From: Psychrobacter sp. I-STPA10
GTDB taxonomy: Bacteria > Pseudomonadota > Gammaproteobacteria > Pseudomonadales > Moraxellaceae
Assembly: GCF_021012795.1 (NCBI RefSeq)
Contig: NZ_VFYU01000004.1
Location: forward strand, 1 to 64,000
Reading direction: 5' to 3'
DNA: 64,000 bases
The notes under the pieces are model-generated. The model was given only the letters and a program-made list of their open reading frames with translations, did not search any database and was not told where the DNA came from. A program made the position numbers and the translations under genes. Shown here one piece after another: positions 8,230-17,139 of this stretch; position 1 is the stretch's first letter; every line of letters begins with the position of its first letter.

Positions 8230-9939
8230 ATGATTATTGGCATTGACCTTGGTACAACCAACAGTTTGGTGGCTATTTGGCAAAACGGACAAGCCACCTT
8301 GATTCCTAACTCACTTGGTGAAAAACTAACACCATCGGTGGTGAGTGTTGATAAAGATGGGGCGATATTGGTCGGGCAATCTGCCAAAGAACGCTTAATT
8401 AGTCACCCCGAACAAACTGCCAGTGTGTTTAAACGCTTTATGAGCAGTCAAAAAAACTTCCGTTTGGGTACATCGCATCAATTTAGTGCAGAAGAATTAT
8501 CTGCATTGGTACTAAAATCGCTCAAAGCCGATGCCGAAGCCTATTTGGGCGAGGTTGTGACTGATGCAGTGATTACCGTACCTGCCTATTTTAATGACCA
8601 CCAACGTCAAGCCACCAAAAATGCGGCACAAATGGCAGGATTAACGGTACGCCGCCTACTCAATGAACCCACCGCTGCTGCCATGGCGTATGGACTACAC
8701 GAACAAAACGATGATTGTAAATTTTTGGTGTTAGATTTAGGTGGTGGCACCTTTGATGTCACCTTGTTAGAGTTGTTCTCAGGCATTATGGAAGTGCGTG
8801 CCAGTGCAGGCGATAACAGCTTAGGCGGGGAGGATTTCACTGAGCTGTTAATACAAGGTTTTATTAAGCAGCAACAAGATACAGATGCTGCATTTTGGCA
8901 GCCTTATTTATCCTTATTGCATGGTGAAGCTGAAGCCTGCAAACGCAGCTTAACGCACAATAAACAAGCCACCATGTCCATCACCATTGATGAGACACTG
9001 TATTCGTGGCAAATAACGGATAGCAAATTTGAAAAATTATGTGAGCCTTTATTCCAACGCTTTCGTGACCCCATTGAGCGTGCCATTCGTGATGCTAAGC
9101 TACGCATTAAATCACTCGATGAGGTGGTGTTGGTCGGTGGCGCGACCCGTATGCCCGTGTTTCGTCAGTTAATGACCCGCTTACTAGGGCGGTTTCCTGC
9201 GGTCAATCTCAATCCTGATGAAACCATTGCCATTGGTGCAGCCATTCAAGCAGGTTTGGTAGCAGAAGATGCTGCCCTTGACGAAGTGATTTTGACCGAT
9301 GTTGCTCCCTATTCTATGGGAGTTGATACCACGTTAGAAATCCGTGAAAATCAATATCAGCATGGGGTATTCTCCCCCATCATTGAGCGCAATACGGTAA
9401 TTCCGACCAGTAAAGTACACACCTTTTATCCGATGCAGGATAATCAGACCGAAGTACAGTTTAATATTTATCAAGGCGAAGCACGGCTAACCCGTGACAA
9501 TATTAAGCTTGGTGAATTAACGGTTGCCATTCCTGCCAGTCATCGTGGTAAAGCACGACAACTGCCCATTGATGTGCGCTTCTCTTATGATGTTAATGGT
9601 CTGCTTGAAGTCGATATTAATCTTAGCGACAGTCAAGAGAACTATAATCTGCTGATTCAAAATGGGGCAAAACAACTAAGCAGCAAAGAGATTGAAAACT
9701 CTCGTGATAAGCTTGCCAATCTAAAAACCCACCCACGTGACCAAGCACAAAACCGCAGTATTTTGGCTCGTGCTGAGCGTCTGTATGCACAGCGTCTTGG
9801 CTTTGAACGTGACCAACTTGCGCGCCTGATTGGGTGGTATGAGACGGTGTTAGATAGTCAAGACCCACAACAAATTCGTAAAGCCAATAGTGAGATTAGC
9901 AAAAGCTTAGAGCAGTTTGAACGTGATGACTGGTTTTAA
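8230..9939 (+). CDS. hscC: HscC-type Hsp70 chaperone
   Basis: 569 residues from the ATG at 8230; a TTG at 8218 would add four residues. It is a short Hsp70 lacking the long C-terminal lid of DnaK, the length expected for HscC (Hsc62). ATPase motifs: IIGIDLGTTNSLVA at the N-terminus, FLVLDLGGGTFDVTLLE (about 170-186) and VVLVGGATRMP (about 302-312). The substrate-binding part follows (about 355-500), including DVAPYSMGVDT, then a short helical tail. HscC is a specialised Hsp70 that in E. coli works with membrane J proteins DjlB/DjlC. The next gene encodes a membrane J-domain protein 61 bp downstream on the same strand, which fits that pairing. Confidence 0.92.
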   Translation: MIIGIDLGTTNSLVAIWQNGQATLIPNSLGEKLTPSVVSVDKDGAILVGQSAKERLISHPEQTASVFKRFMSSQKNFRLGTSHQFSAEELSALVLKSLKADAEAYLGEVVTDAVITVPAYFNDHQRQATKNAAQMAGLTVRRLLNEPTAAAMAYGLHEQNDDCKFLVLDLGGGTFDVTLLELFSGIMEVRASAGDNSLGGEDFTELLIQGFIKQQQDTDAAFWQPYLSLLHGEAEACKRSLTHNKQATMSITIDETLYSWQITDSKFEKLCEPLFQRFRDPIERAIRDAKLRIKSLDEVVLVGGATRMPVFRQLMTRLLGRFPAVNLNPDETIAIGAAIQAGLVAEDAALDEVILTDVAPYSMGVDTTLEIRENQYQHGVFSPIIERNTVIPTSKVHTFYPMQDNQTEVQFNIYQGEARLTRDNIKLGELTVAIPASHRGKARQLPIDVRFSYDVNGLLEVDINLSDSQENYNLLIQNGAKQLSSKEIENSRDKLANLKTHPRDQAQNRSILARAERLYAQRLGFERDQLARLIGWYETVLDSQDPQQIRKANSEISKSLEQFERDDWF

Positions 9940-10000
9940 TGCTGGTTTTGGCAGTGGTTTTTGGCGCTATTTAGCAGCTATTGAATAATAGGTATGATTT

Positions 10001-11941
10001 ATGAGTAATGACTCTTGTTGGCAAACACTGGGAATTGAGCCAACCAATGATGAATCGGTCATCAAAAAAGCCTATGCCAAACAACTCAAGCATAATAAAC
10101 CTGATAAAAATCCTGAAGGTTTTCGGCAACTGCGCGCTGCCTATGAGCAAGCACTAGAAGCTCGCTATTGGTATGACTTTGCAGATGAAGAATATGATGA
10201 TGAGTTTGATAATGAGTTTGGTGATGAGACAAACAATGCAGTTAGTGACGAGATTAGTGAAGATATAAACAATCATCTCAACAATAGCAATCCAGATAAG
10301 ATAGCCTATGATGGTGATGGTATTGCTAACACTGACAATGTTTACACTCATATTGAGACAATAGATGACCGTTTATTAATTAATGAGCACAGCAGCCATC
10401 ATCATAATGACCCTGCTGATAATGACAGTCCTGAGATTTATAATGCAACGCTAACTGACGATACCAACGCTGATTATCAAACCATTCCTAATACGGCTCA
10501 CTGGCAACAAGCATGGCAACACATTGTTGCTAAGCAAACAACTTCCGATACCCCTTCTTATAGTTCGCTTGACCAACAGCTACAGCAATTATTAATTGAG
10601 CAATTAAATGAACTGCAACAGCAGCCGCTAGATATGCAAACTGAGTTTGAAGAGGATTTATTAATTTGGTTTTCTGAGCAATCAATTATCTTTGCTGACA
10701 GTTACCAATTGGCAAAATCACACTTTGCTTGGGACAAGCATCTCAATGAGTGGCAAAATTTTGAATATCCTTGGTTTCACTTATCCTATATTGATAGGCA
10801 ATATCAACAGTTCACCAACTTTCAAACCCCTGGCAATTGGCTAAAATATTTAGCCAGTTATTATCCAGACGTTTATCAACATTGGGAGTTAAAGCCAAAT
10901 GGAGAATTTCGTGCGCCCAATCGTTTGATATTTATGGATATCATGCATTTTCCTTATAAAATACAACCACTTGCAATACAGCTTGAAGCGCTAAATAACG
11001 AGCTACAAATATACCAACAACAAGAGAGCGAACAAGAATTTAAAATCAGCTCAAACTCTTCTGAGATGGCTGTGTTGACCGCCTCTTATTGGCTGGAACA
11101 CCCACAAATGCAAGCGTTGAATCGTTGGACATTTGGGTGGGTGATACGCCCCTATGATTTTATCATTTTAGCAACGATAAGCATTGGGGTGCTGATGCTG
11201 ATTTGTCTATTGGTTAATAGCCAGTGGCAGCAGCCGTATTTTTACGATGGCATTGGTGTATTTTTAACGATTGCCACCACCTATCTATTTTGGCAATTTT
11301 TAATTGGCTTTTTTGCACAACCACAGCGTTTTTTTCATAAAAATCACTTTGCTTATGGCTGGCTAGCGTCCAGTATTATGCTGTACCTTGTTTTTTATTC
11401 ATTATGGATTCAGCTTACTGCTGATATCACAGCCAGCGACATGCTATATCAGCACACGGCAACTTATCTTGCCTGCCACCTTGCTGGGTTTAATTTATTT
11501 TTAGCCAGCAATAATCAAGAAGAAAACTCAGTCATTACCTTTCTTACTTGCAATTTTTCTTTATTATTGTTGGTTGCTGCACTCATATTGCCAGTCTTTA
11601 CCACCATCATTACGTCAATGACACTTATTGATGAAGAGGCCATTGCCTTTAGCCCGATATTTTGGTTATTGCCTGTTGCCCCAACTTTAATTATTGCGGC
11701 GGGTGAAAGGCTGACAAAAATCCATTCTATTTTTGCTTTTATTGACAAAATTGGTTATTTCTTCTTAGGCATTTTAGCGCCGTGGGGTGTACTGTTGCTA
11801 AGTTTTATTATATACGCCTACTGTGTAGACATATTACCTGATATTCATTTTGGCTTTACTGCCATCGCTATTCTTATTTGTTTTGGCATACCTTTATTAG
11901 TCAATTACTTTATGACACTAAATAAGCATTTTAATACTTAG
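10001..11941 (+). CDS. Membrane-anchored J-domain protein, HscC partner
   Basis: 646 residues. Residues 1-50 form a degenerate J domain (CWQTLGIEPTNDESVIKKAY, then KQLKHNKPDKNPEGFRQLRAAYEQALE); the HPD tripeptide is expanded to H-N-K-P-D. A long acidic, Asn/Asp-rich cytoplasmic region follows (about 58-160), then a soluble helical region (165-380). The C-terminal 260 residues carry seven or eight hydrophobic segments. DjlB/DjlC-like proteins of E. coli also have an N-terminal J domain and a membrane C-terminus and stimulate HscC, so the likely role is recruiting the upstream Hsp70 to the inner membrane. AGGT upstream of the ATG; probably co-transcribed with hscC. Client unknown. Confidence 0.8.
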   Translation: MSNDSCWQTLGIEPTNDESVIKKAYAKQLKHNKPDKNPEGFRQLRAAYEQALEARYWYDFADEEYDDEFDNEFGDETNNAVSDEISEDINNHLNNSNPDKIAYDGDGIANTDNVYTHIETIDDRLLINEHSSHHHNDPADNDSPEIYNATLTDDTNADYQTIPNTAHWQQAWQHIVAKQTTSDTPSYSSLDQQLQQLLIEQLNELQQQPLDMQTEFEEDLLIWFSEQSIIFADSYQLAKSHFAWDKHLNEWQNFEYPWFHLSYIDRQYQQFTNFQTPGNWLKYLASYYPDVYQHWELKPNGEFRAPNRLIFMDIMHFPYKIQPLAIQLEALNNELQIYQQQESEQEFKISSNSSEMAVLTASYWLEHPQMQALNRWTFGWVIRPYDFIILATISIGVLMLICLLVNSQWQQPYFYDGIGVFLTIATTYLFWQFLIGFFAQPQRFFHKNHFAYGWLASSIMLYLVFYSLWIQLTADITASDMLYQHTATYLACHLAGFNLFLASNNQEENSVITFLTCNFSLLLLVAALILPVFTTIITSMTLIDEEAIAFSPIFWLLPVAPTLIIAAGERLTKIHSIFAFIDKIGYFFLGILAPWGVLLLSFIIYAYCVDILPDIHFGFTAIAILICFGIPLLVNYFMTLNKHFNT

Positions 11942-11991
11942 CTACTTTAACATTAGTCATTTAAAACCATCACAGTCTGCTCTCTTTACAT

Positions 11992-13071
11992 TTAAAAATC
12001 ACTGAGCATATCTAGTAACCCTGTATTAAACAATTGTCCATGTGACTGCTGATATACCTGATAGCTACACCTTGCTTTACTAGCTGCTGTGCTGTCCTGT
12101 TGATGGTTATGGTGATTTATTGTCTGCCAGTCACGACACAGCATGTTGCCAAAATCTTCTTTGCTATTGCTGTTTGCCTGACGCACCGCACTGTCACTAA
12201 ATGTCAGCCGTAAATAGAGCATCTCATCTTGGGTAGACAGCTTTTGTTTTGCTGTTTGGTACTGCTTAATAATTTCACCCTCTTGCCACCATAGCGAGGG
12301 GTCAACACTGTAATAACGATTAAATGCCTCAGGGTGGTGGAACAAAGTATATAACACAAATAAACCACCATAAGAGTGTCCCCACAATGCTTGCTGACTT
12401 GGTGTATACCCAAGCTGCTCATTGACCCACGGTTTAATTTTGCTTTGTAACTGCTGATAAAATTGCTCTGCACCGCCATTAAGCCGTTCTCTATTTTGCT
12501 CTTTAAATGCCTGAGCCATTGCCAAATTATCTGTACCACCTTGTCCCTCAGTTTCCTTTATTTTACTTAAAATCGGCGGTGTGTAGTCATACGCTCTGGC
12601 AGCCACATCAAAGCGATACGGGGTTTGATAGCCAATAAATACTAAAACAGGCGGTGTGGACTGCGCTGATGCTTGGCTAATTGCTGCTAACTGATTTGAA
12701 TCCAAATCATCAAGCACGCCATTACCATCAAGCATATATACCACAGAGGTAGCTGCATGAGGCTGGGGTTGAGATTGAGAGTTGGACGGATTCGATTTTA
12801 GGCTGTTTGGAATACCTAGCCATACTTGATAATGGCGGGGTTTGGCATACACCTCATCACCTTTGGCAACCAAAGTAGCAGCAGGGGCAGGGGCAGAAAA
12901 TTGCTGGGTAACAAAGTGATACCCTGAAACAGGGTCATGTAGCAGACTCATGTCTATGGGGGTGGTCAAATCTGGCTTAGCAAAGCTAGGTTGAGTCATC
13001 ATAATTGTGCTAGATAAAAAGATAGATAATGATGAAAGAAGTGAGAGAATGGGTGCATAAGATTTTATCAT
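11992..13071 (-). CDS. Exported Fes/IroE-like esterase
   Basis: 359 residues from the ATG at 13071, which gives a clean signal peptide ending PSFA (about 28); an upstream in-frame ATG at 13101 is less plausible. Alpha/beta-hydrolase of the putative esterase family: VVYMLDGNGVLDDL (oxyanion region), the nucleophile elbow ALWGHSYGGLFVLY (Ser near 230), SVDPSLWW, and a C-terminal QSHGQLF with the catalytic His. Periplasmic members such as IroE hydrolyse catecholate siderophore esters, but others act on different esters. It is transcribed divergently from a lipoprotein gene across a region with several dyads, one built from GATAAT-type half-sites. Confidence 0.8.
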   Translation of the reverse strand: MIKSYAPILSLLSSLSIFLSSTIMMTQPSFAKPDLTTPIDMSLLHDPVSGYHFVTQQFSAPAPAATLVAKGDEVYAKPRHYQVWLGIPNSLKSNPSNSQSQPQPHAATSVVYMLDGNGVLDDLDSNQLAAISQASAQSTPPVLVFIGYQTPYRFDVAARAYDYTPPILSKIKETEGQGGTDNLAMAQAFKEQNRERLNGGAEQFYQQLQSKIKPWVNEQLGYTPSQQALWGHSYGGLFVLYTLFHHPEAFNRYYSVDPSLWWQEGEIIKQYQTAKQKLSTQDEMLYLRLTFSDSAVRQANSNSKEDFGNMLCRDWQTINHHNHQQDSTAASKARCSYQVYQQSHGQLFNTGLLDMLSDF

Positions 13072-13159
13072 AAGACAATCCAGATAAATAAAAATAAACA
13101 ATATATTTAAATATTACTTAATATATAAAACCATTAACAAAATGCTAAATAATAAAAAG

Positions 13160-13221
13160 TTATTGTTTATAATAATTCCCAATATTTTAAAAATACTATA
13201 AACTATTGTTTATAAACAATA
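13160..13221. promoter_or_regulatory. Repeated dyads between esterase and lipoprotein genes
   Basis: A perfect 18-bp palindrome TATTGTTTATAAACAATA lies at 13204-13221, and a related imperfect one, TTATTGTTTATAATAA, at 13160-13175. TATTGTTTATA is a direct repeat 43 bp apart, about four helical turns, consistent with a pair of operator sites for one regulator. The regulator is not identifiable. Confidence 0.5.
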
Positions 13222-13271
13222 AATTAATTACACAAACGCTAAAAACAGACATTGACAGCCACTTTTTTTAG

Positions 13272-13302
13272 GATAATAATAAGACAAATAGTTATTATTA
13301 TC
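13272..13302. promoter_or_regulatory. GATAATAATAA inverted repeat, possible Fur-type site
   Basis: Perfect 11-bp inverted repeat GATAATAATAA (13272-13282) / TTATTATTATC (13292-13302) with a 9-bp spacer. Each arm contains a Fur-type GATAAT half-site, but the spacing differs from the classical Fur box. It lies 67 bp before the lipoprotein start. Confidence 0.45.
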
Positions 13303-13368
13303 AATATATTAGCATGGTTAATCACCATGCTTTTATATTTTCATTCACTTCTCATTAAGGTTTTTATA

Positions 13369-14145
13369 ATGACTAAAATGACAGCTAAACTTTCTAAAAG
13401 TCTACCAATTGTTGCCCTATCTGTGACCGCATTCACCGCCACCTTAGGTTTAAGCGGTTGTAATAACGCCACTGCATTAGAAAATGCTACCGTTGTGCAA
13501 ACCAGCAAAACCATACCTACCGCGATTGCACAAACCAATAGTCAATATGCTAATCAGCGTTTTTTAACCATTAATAATCAAAACATGCCTATTAGTGAAA
13601 CTTCGGCTCGATTATTAACGACGCCAACAGGTAATGCGCCTGCGCTTGTTAGTGATATTTATGCAGGTAAAGCCAATGTTGCTGTTCCAGGCTATAAGAT
13701 TATGGTCATTAACCGCACCAGTTCACTCGCTGCTGAAGGAAGAGTGCGTGATGGTAAAATTATTGATAATCGCATGATTCATCGAGGTAGCAAATCACTG
13801 ATTGGCATCCCTGTAGTGAATAATCAACCACAGCTTAACCGTGCTGTATTACTTGACTTTGATGTGATTTATGACGACCCAAATCAGCCATTGGCAGAGG
13901 GTGAAGTGGTCAAGCCACGTGGTGAAAAATTGACTAAAAACGATGTGCCAGTCACTAACAAGCAAGTGCGGGTGCAGTCTTTGACCCTACCTAACTTTGC
14001 CAGTGGCGAAAATGCAGGTGGTGGTATTGTGTTTGAAGCCAGTGCTACGGTCAATGGTCAGCCTATCAAGACAGGGGCAAACAGTGCTTTCCAAATTTTT
14101 GATACTGCCACACCTGATAATGCACGTGGCTTTGGTTTAGATTAA
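13369..14145 (+). CDS. Putative lipoprotein of unknown function
   Basis: 258 residues from the ATG at 13369, chosen because AAGG sits 8 bases upstream and a lipoprotein signal follows; the ORF extends 39 codons upstream with membrane-like but probably untranslated sequence. The signal ends in LGLSGC (Cys about 31). The mature part is a soluble domain, probably beta-rich (VAVPGYKIMVINRTSSLAAEG, AVLLDFDVIYDD, VRVQSLTLPNF). I do not recognise the family. Divergent from an exported esterase with shared palindromes between them, so the two may be co-regulated. A terminator follows at 14374-14414. Confidence 0.6.
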   Translation: MTKMTAKLSKSLPIVALSVTAFTATLGLSGCNNATALENATVVQTSKTIPTAIAQTNSQYANQRFLTINNQNMPISETSARLLTTPTGNAPALVSDIYAGKANVAVPGYKIMVINRTSSLAAEGRVRDGKIIDNRMIHRGSKSLIGIPVVNNQPQLNRAVLLDFDVIYDDPNQPLAEGEVVKPRGEKLTKNDVPVTNKQVRVQSLTLPNFASGENAGGGIVFEASATVNGQPIKTGANSAFQIFDTATPDNARGFGLD

Positions 14146-14192
14146 TCACTATTTAGTTTAATAATCTTTTACTGATATACCATTATAAACAA

Positions 14193-14330
14193 CGCCACTC
14201 TCAACTTTAGTTTCTAAAGTTATATATAACCCCTCCCAAGCCCTCCCCTTGAGTTAAGGGGAGAGCTTAACAGACAGTTCCTCCCACTTTTTTAAGTGAG
14301 AGGTTAAAAAAAGGGGGATAGTTTGAATGT
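14193..14330. repeat. MITE-like element A, partial copy
   Basis: CGCCACTCTCAACTT followed by ACCCCTCCCAAGCCCTCCCC and AAGGGGAG matches the left half and interior hairpin of the element at 1-156. The right terminal repeat is missing. Confidence 0.55.
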
Positions 14331-14373
14331 TTTGAAAGTAATGTTTTGAAAGTGACGTGCTAACAGTATTATC

Positions 14374-14414
14374 AAAGCTATCCCATGACATCAAGTTTGG
14401 GATAGCTTTTTTAT
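14374..14414 (+). terminator. Rho-independent terminator
   Basis: Stem AAAGCTATCCCA / TGGGATAGCTTT followed by T6 (loop from about 14386), downstream of the lipoprotein gene. Confidence 0.75.
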
Positions 14415-14448
14415 TTTGCTGTAGCTTTACCCTGTCAACTGTCATTAT

Positions 14449-14538
14449 GGTTATTATGGTTATTATGGTTATTATGGTTATTATGGTTATTATGGTTATT
14501 ATGGTTATTATGGTTATTATGGTTATTATGGTTATTAT
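14449..14538. repeat. 9-bp tandem repeat (GGTTATTAT)x10
   Basis: Ten perfect contiguous copies of GGTTATTAT. It lies about 100-190 bp upstream of two Zur-like boxes and 248 bp before the ZnuD-like receptor start. An open frame through it (Met-Val-Ile repeats) is only a consequence of the repeat. Copy number is likely to vary between isolates. Confidence 0.95.
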
Positions 14539-14634
14539 TTTATTAAGTAATAGCCTACAGACATATTAATATAGACTATATATCACTGTTATTAATCAGT
14601 TTTTTTGCCCTAATTTTCTAAAATATGGTTGTAA

Positions 14635-14649
14635 TGTTATATTATTGCA
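14635..14649. promoter_or_regulatory. Zur-like box, distal
   Basis: TGTTATATTATTGCA matches 12 of 14 defined positions of the TGTTATANTATAACA dyad bound by the zinc repressor Zur. A second site lies 36 bp downstream. Confidence 0.45.
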
Positions 14650-14670
14650 TTTATAATCAGGTTGCTAAAT

Positions 14671-14685
14671 TGTTATGTTATATCA
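14671..14685. promoter_or_regulatory. Zur-like box, proximal
   Basis: TGTTATGTTATATCA matches 12 of 14 defined positions of the TGTTATANTATAACA Zur dyad, with AAAT and TTTAT flanks close to the extended consensus. It is 100 bp upstream of the ZnuD-like start codon, a suitable operator position. Confidence 0.55.
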
Positions 14686-14785
14686 TTTATATTCTACACA
14701 GATATTGCTTTGATGACATTGTTCTATACAAAGTTCATTGTTCATCAAAGCACCACAATTAAACTGACATATTAGGAGTGAGACT

Positions 14786-17092
14786 TTGCTACCTTTTGGC
14801 TATTTACACCGACCTACCCCATTGGCTTTGGCAATGACGGCATGCACAACAGTGACAGCCATGACTGTGGGTATTCTTCCTTCTATGGCATTGGCACAAA
14901 CCAGCGACAATATAGAAGTGTATCTTCCATCTACCACCGTTGATACCATCGTGGTCACCGCCAGCCCACTACAAGCTCAGGCAGGTGAGATGGCAACGGC
15001 AACCAGTATTTTGACCGAAAGCGACCTTGAGCAACAGCCCGCCAGCACGTTGGGCGATATGATTGCTGGTGAAGCGGGTGTGTCTTCAGATACTTTTGGA
15101 CAAGGGGCAAGTCGTCCGATTATTCGTGGGCAAACAGCACCAAGAGTCGCTGTGGTACAAAATGGCTTGACGGTACAAGATGCGTCACAAATTTCGCCAG
15201 ACCATCAGGTGTCTGTACCTGTGGTTGGGGCAAAGCAAGTGGAGGTGATTAAAGGCACTTCGGCATTGATGTATGGTGGCGGCGCCATTGGTGGGGTGGT
15301 GAATGTGGTTGATGACAGCATTCGCAGTAGCCTACCCCCTGCCCGTTTTAATGGTAAAGCAACTGTGGTTGGGCAGCAGGCAACTGATGGCTATTTGGCT
15401 TATGGTGAACTGGTTGGCAGTATTGGTGATATTGTGCTGACCAGTAGTGTGCAAAAGACTGACCAAGGTAATATTCAAGTACCGCATTGGGATACCAAAG
15501 AGATTAATAACAGTTGGTACACCCAAGATAATGCCAGTGTTGGGGCGTCTTATGTGCTAGATGATGGCAGTTATTTTGGCGCATCATACCAAAAGCAAGC
15601 GTCCGAATATGGTCTACCTTTTCATGTGCATAATCAATGTAGCCCTGACAAAAACAACCAAACCAAACTAAGCTGTGCAGGTGGACATCATCACCATCAT
15701 GAACACGGTCAGCCCCCCTATGTCGATTTAAAATCCAATGTCTATCAGCTTTATGGTGAAAAGCAAACACCGATGATTGGGGTAGATAAGGTCACTGCCA
15801 AAGCCAGCTATACTGATTACAAACATGATGAGATTGATGAGGGCGTGGCAGGAACAACCTTTGCTAATAAAGCGTTAAGTGGTCGAGTCGATGCTACCCA
15901 TGCGACATTTAAGACAGGCAATTTGGGCTTTATGAAAGGAATTGTTGGCGTTGATCTCAATCGCAGTGAGTTTTCAGCAGTGGGCTTAGAAGGCTATCTG
16001 CCCAAAACTGATAGTAAGCAAATGGGGATATATTTTGTTGAGCGTTTAGCCCCGACTTATTATGCCAGCGATATTAATAACAGCAACGAAGATAAATTTG
16101 CCAATAACAACAGCGATAACAACCACGTCGGGCACAGCCATTCTGTTCAAAATACCACCGCACCGGCTGATAATAAACTTGCTTTGCCTGCAAACCAAGC
16201 ACCGTGGTATGTGGAATTTGGTGGACGCCAAGAGTTTAAAGATATCAAAGATACCCAAAATAACATCAGTAAGTCTTTTTCAGGCACTTCTGTAAGCGTT
16301 GAGGGCGGCAAATATCTTAGCCCCAATAGCCAAATATCAGCACGCATTAGCCATACGCAACGCTTGCCTGCCCCTCAAGAGCTGTTTGCTGATGGCGCGC
16401 ATTTAGCAACCAATACATGGGAGCGGGGTAATCTGAATCTCAACCCTGAAAAAACCAATGGCGTAGAGCTGACCTATCGCTTTAACAATCGTAATACCAA
16501 TCAAACAGCAAGCAATACTAACTCTAACAACCGTTCGGGTTTTGATGCCAGTGTCACCGGATTTTATAACCAGACTGATGATTATATCTATGCCAAAACC
16601 CAAGATGTGGTGACCTCTGGAGAATCAGCAGGCTTTAAACTGGTAGATTATAGTCAAACAAACGCTAAGCATTATGGCGGTGAAGTCAAAGCCCGCTACC
16701 ATTTTAATAATATGTTGAGTGTTGGTGGTTTTGCTGACTTGGCATTGATTGAGCTTGAAGACAACAGTTTACAGCGTAAATATGCGCCGCGCCTAGTTGC
16801 ACCTAGAGTTGGTGGCGATATTACCGCCCAAGTTGGGCAGTTTGACATGGTGCTATCAGGTTATCACCGCTTTGAGCAAGATAAGATTGCCGATTTTGAG
16901 ACCAAAACCCCTAGCTATAACATGTTAGATGCCAAATTAGTCTATCACAGTCCCAGTGTGCATGATTACACTGCCTTTGTGAAGGTATCAAACATCTTAA
17001 ATGAGCTGGCATATAACCACGCTTCATATTTAGTAGAGCATGTGCCCATGCCTGAGCGTTCAGTCAATGCAGGGATTACTTATCGTTTTTAG
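14786..17092 (+). CDS. znuD: ZnuD-like TonB-dependent zinc receptor
   Basis: 768 residues, starting at TTG 14786 with TAGGAG 8-14 bases upstream and a signal peptide ending ALA (about 37). The TonB box VDTIVVTASP (about 53-62) is followed by the plug domain (SDLEQQPASTLGDMIAGEAG, RPIIRGQTAPRVAV, QVEVIKGTSALMYGGGAIGG), then a 22-strand type barrel ending in Phe (NAGITYRF). Two external loops are metal-like: one near 284-308 with two Cys flanking KNNQ and then a GGHHHHHEHG run, and one near 446-452 (HVGHSHS). ZnuD of Neisseria and Acinetobacter imports Zn(II) with TonB energy and carries a His-rich loop with a disulfide. The Zur-like boxes and downstream His-rich lipoproteins support zinc; nickel is an alternative given the neighbouring urease. 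Confidence 0.88.
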   Translation: MLPFGYLHRPTPLALAMTACTTVTAMTVGILPSMALAQTSDNIEVYLPSTTVDTIVVTASPLQAQAGEMATATSILTESDLEQQPASTLGDMIAGEAGVSSDTFGQGASRPIIRGQTAPRVAVVQNGLTVQDASQISPDHQVSVPVVGAKQVEVIKGTSALMYGGGAIGGVVNVVDDSIRSSLPPARFNGKATVVGQQATDGYLAYGELVGSIGDIVLTSSVQKTDQGNIQVPHWDTKEINNSWYTQDNASVGASYVLDDGSYFGASYQKQASEYGLPFHVHNQCSPDKNNQTKLSCAGGHHHHHEHGQPPYVDLKSNVYQLYGEKQTPMIGVDKVTAKASYTDYKHDEIDEGVAGTTFANKALSGRVDATHATFKTGNLGFMKGIVGVDLNRSEFSAVGLEGYLPKTDSKQMGIYFVERLAPTYYASDINNSNEDKFANNNSDNNHVGHSHSVQNTTAPADNKLALPANQAPWYVEFGGRQEFKDIKDTQNNISKSFSGTSVSVEGGKYLSPNSQISARISHTQRLPAPQELFADGAHLATNTWERGNLNLNPEKTNGVELTYRFNNRNTNQTASNTNSNNRSGFDASVTGFYNQTDDYIYAKTQDVVTSGESAGFKLVDYSQTNAKHYGGEVKARYHFNNMLSVGGFADLALIELEDNSLQRKYAPRLVAPRVGGDITAQVGQFDMVLSGYHRFEQDKIADFETKTPSYNMLDAKLVYHSPSVHDYTAFVKVSNILNELAYNHASYLVEHVPMPERSVNAGITYRF

Positions 17093-17139
17093 TGATTTGT
17101 TTAATTGTCTATCTACTCATATCAAAATTATAGGAAATT

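Noticed and set aside
13252..13368. Upstream extension of the lipoprotein ORF giving an extra hydrophobic N-terminus
   Set aside because: The extension overlaps the likely operator, and the ATG at 13369 has a ribosome site followed by a lipoprotein signal.
14357..14569. Open frame encoding Met-Val-Ile repeats
   Set aside because: It is produced by the 9-bp tandem repeat and has no ribosome site, conserved domain or plausible product.
14786..17092. Nickel receptor linked to urease rather than zinc receptor
   Set aside because: Not excluded, but the ZnuD-like His loop, Zur-like boxes and AztD-like neighbour favour zinc, and no NikR-type site was seen.
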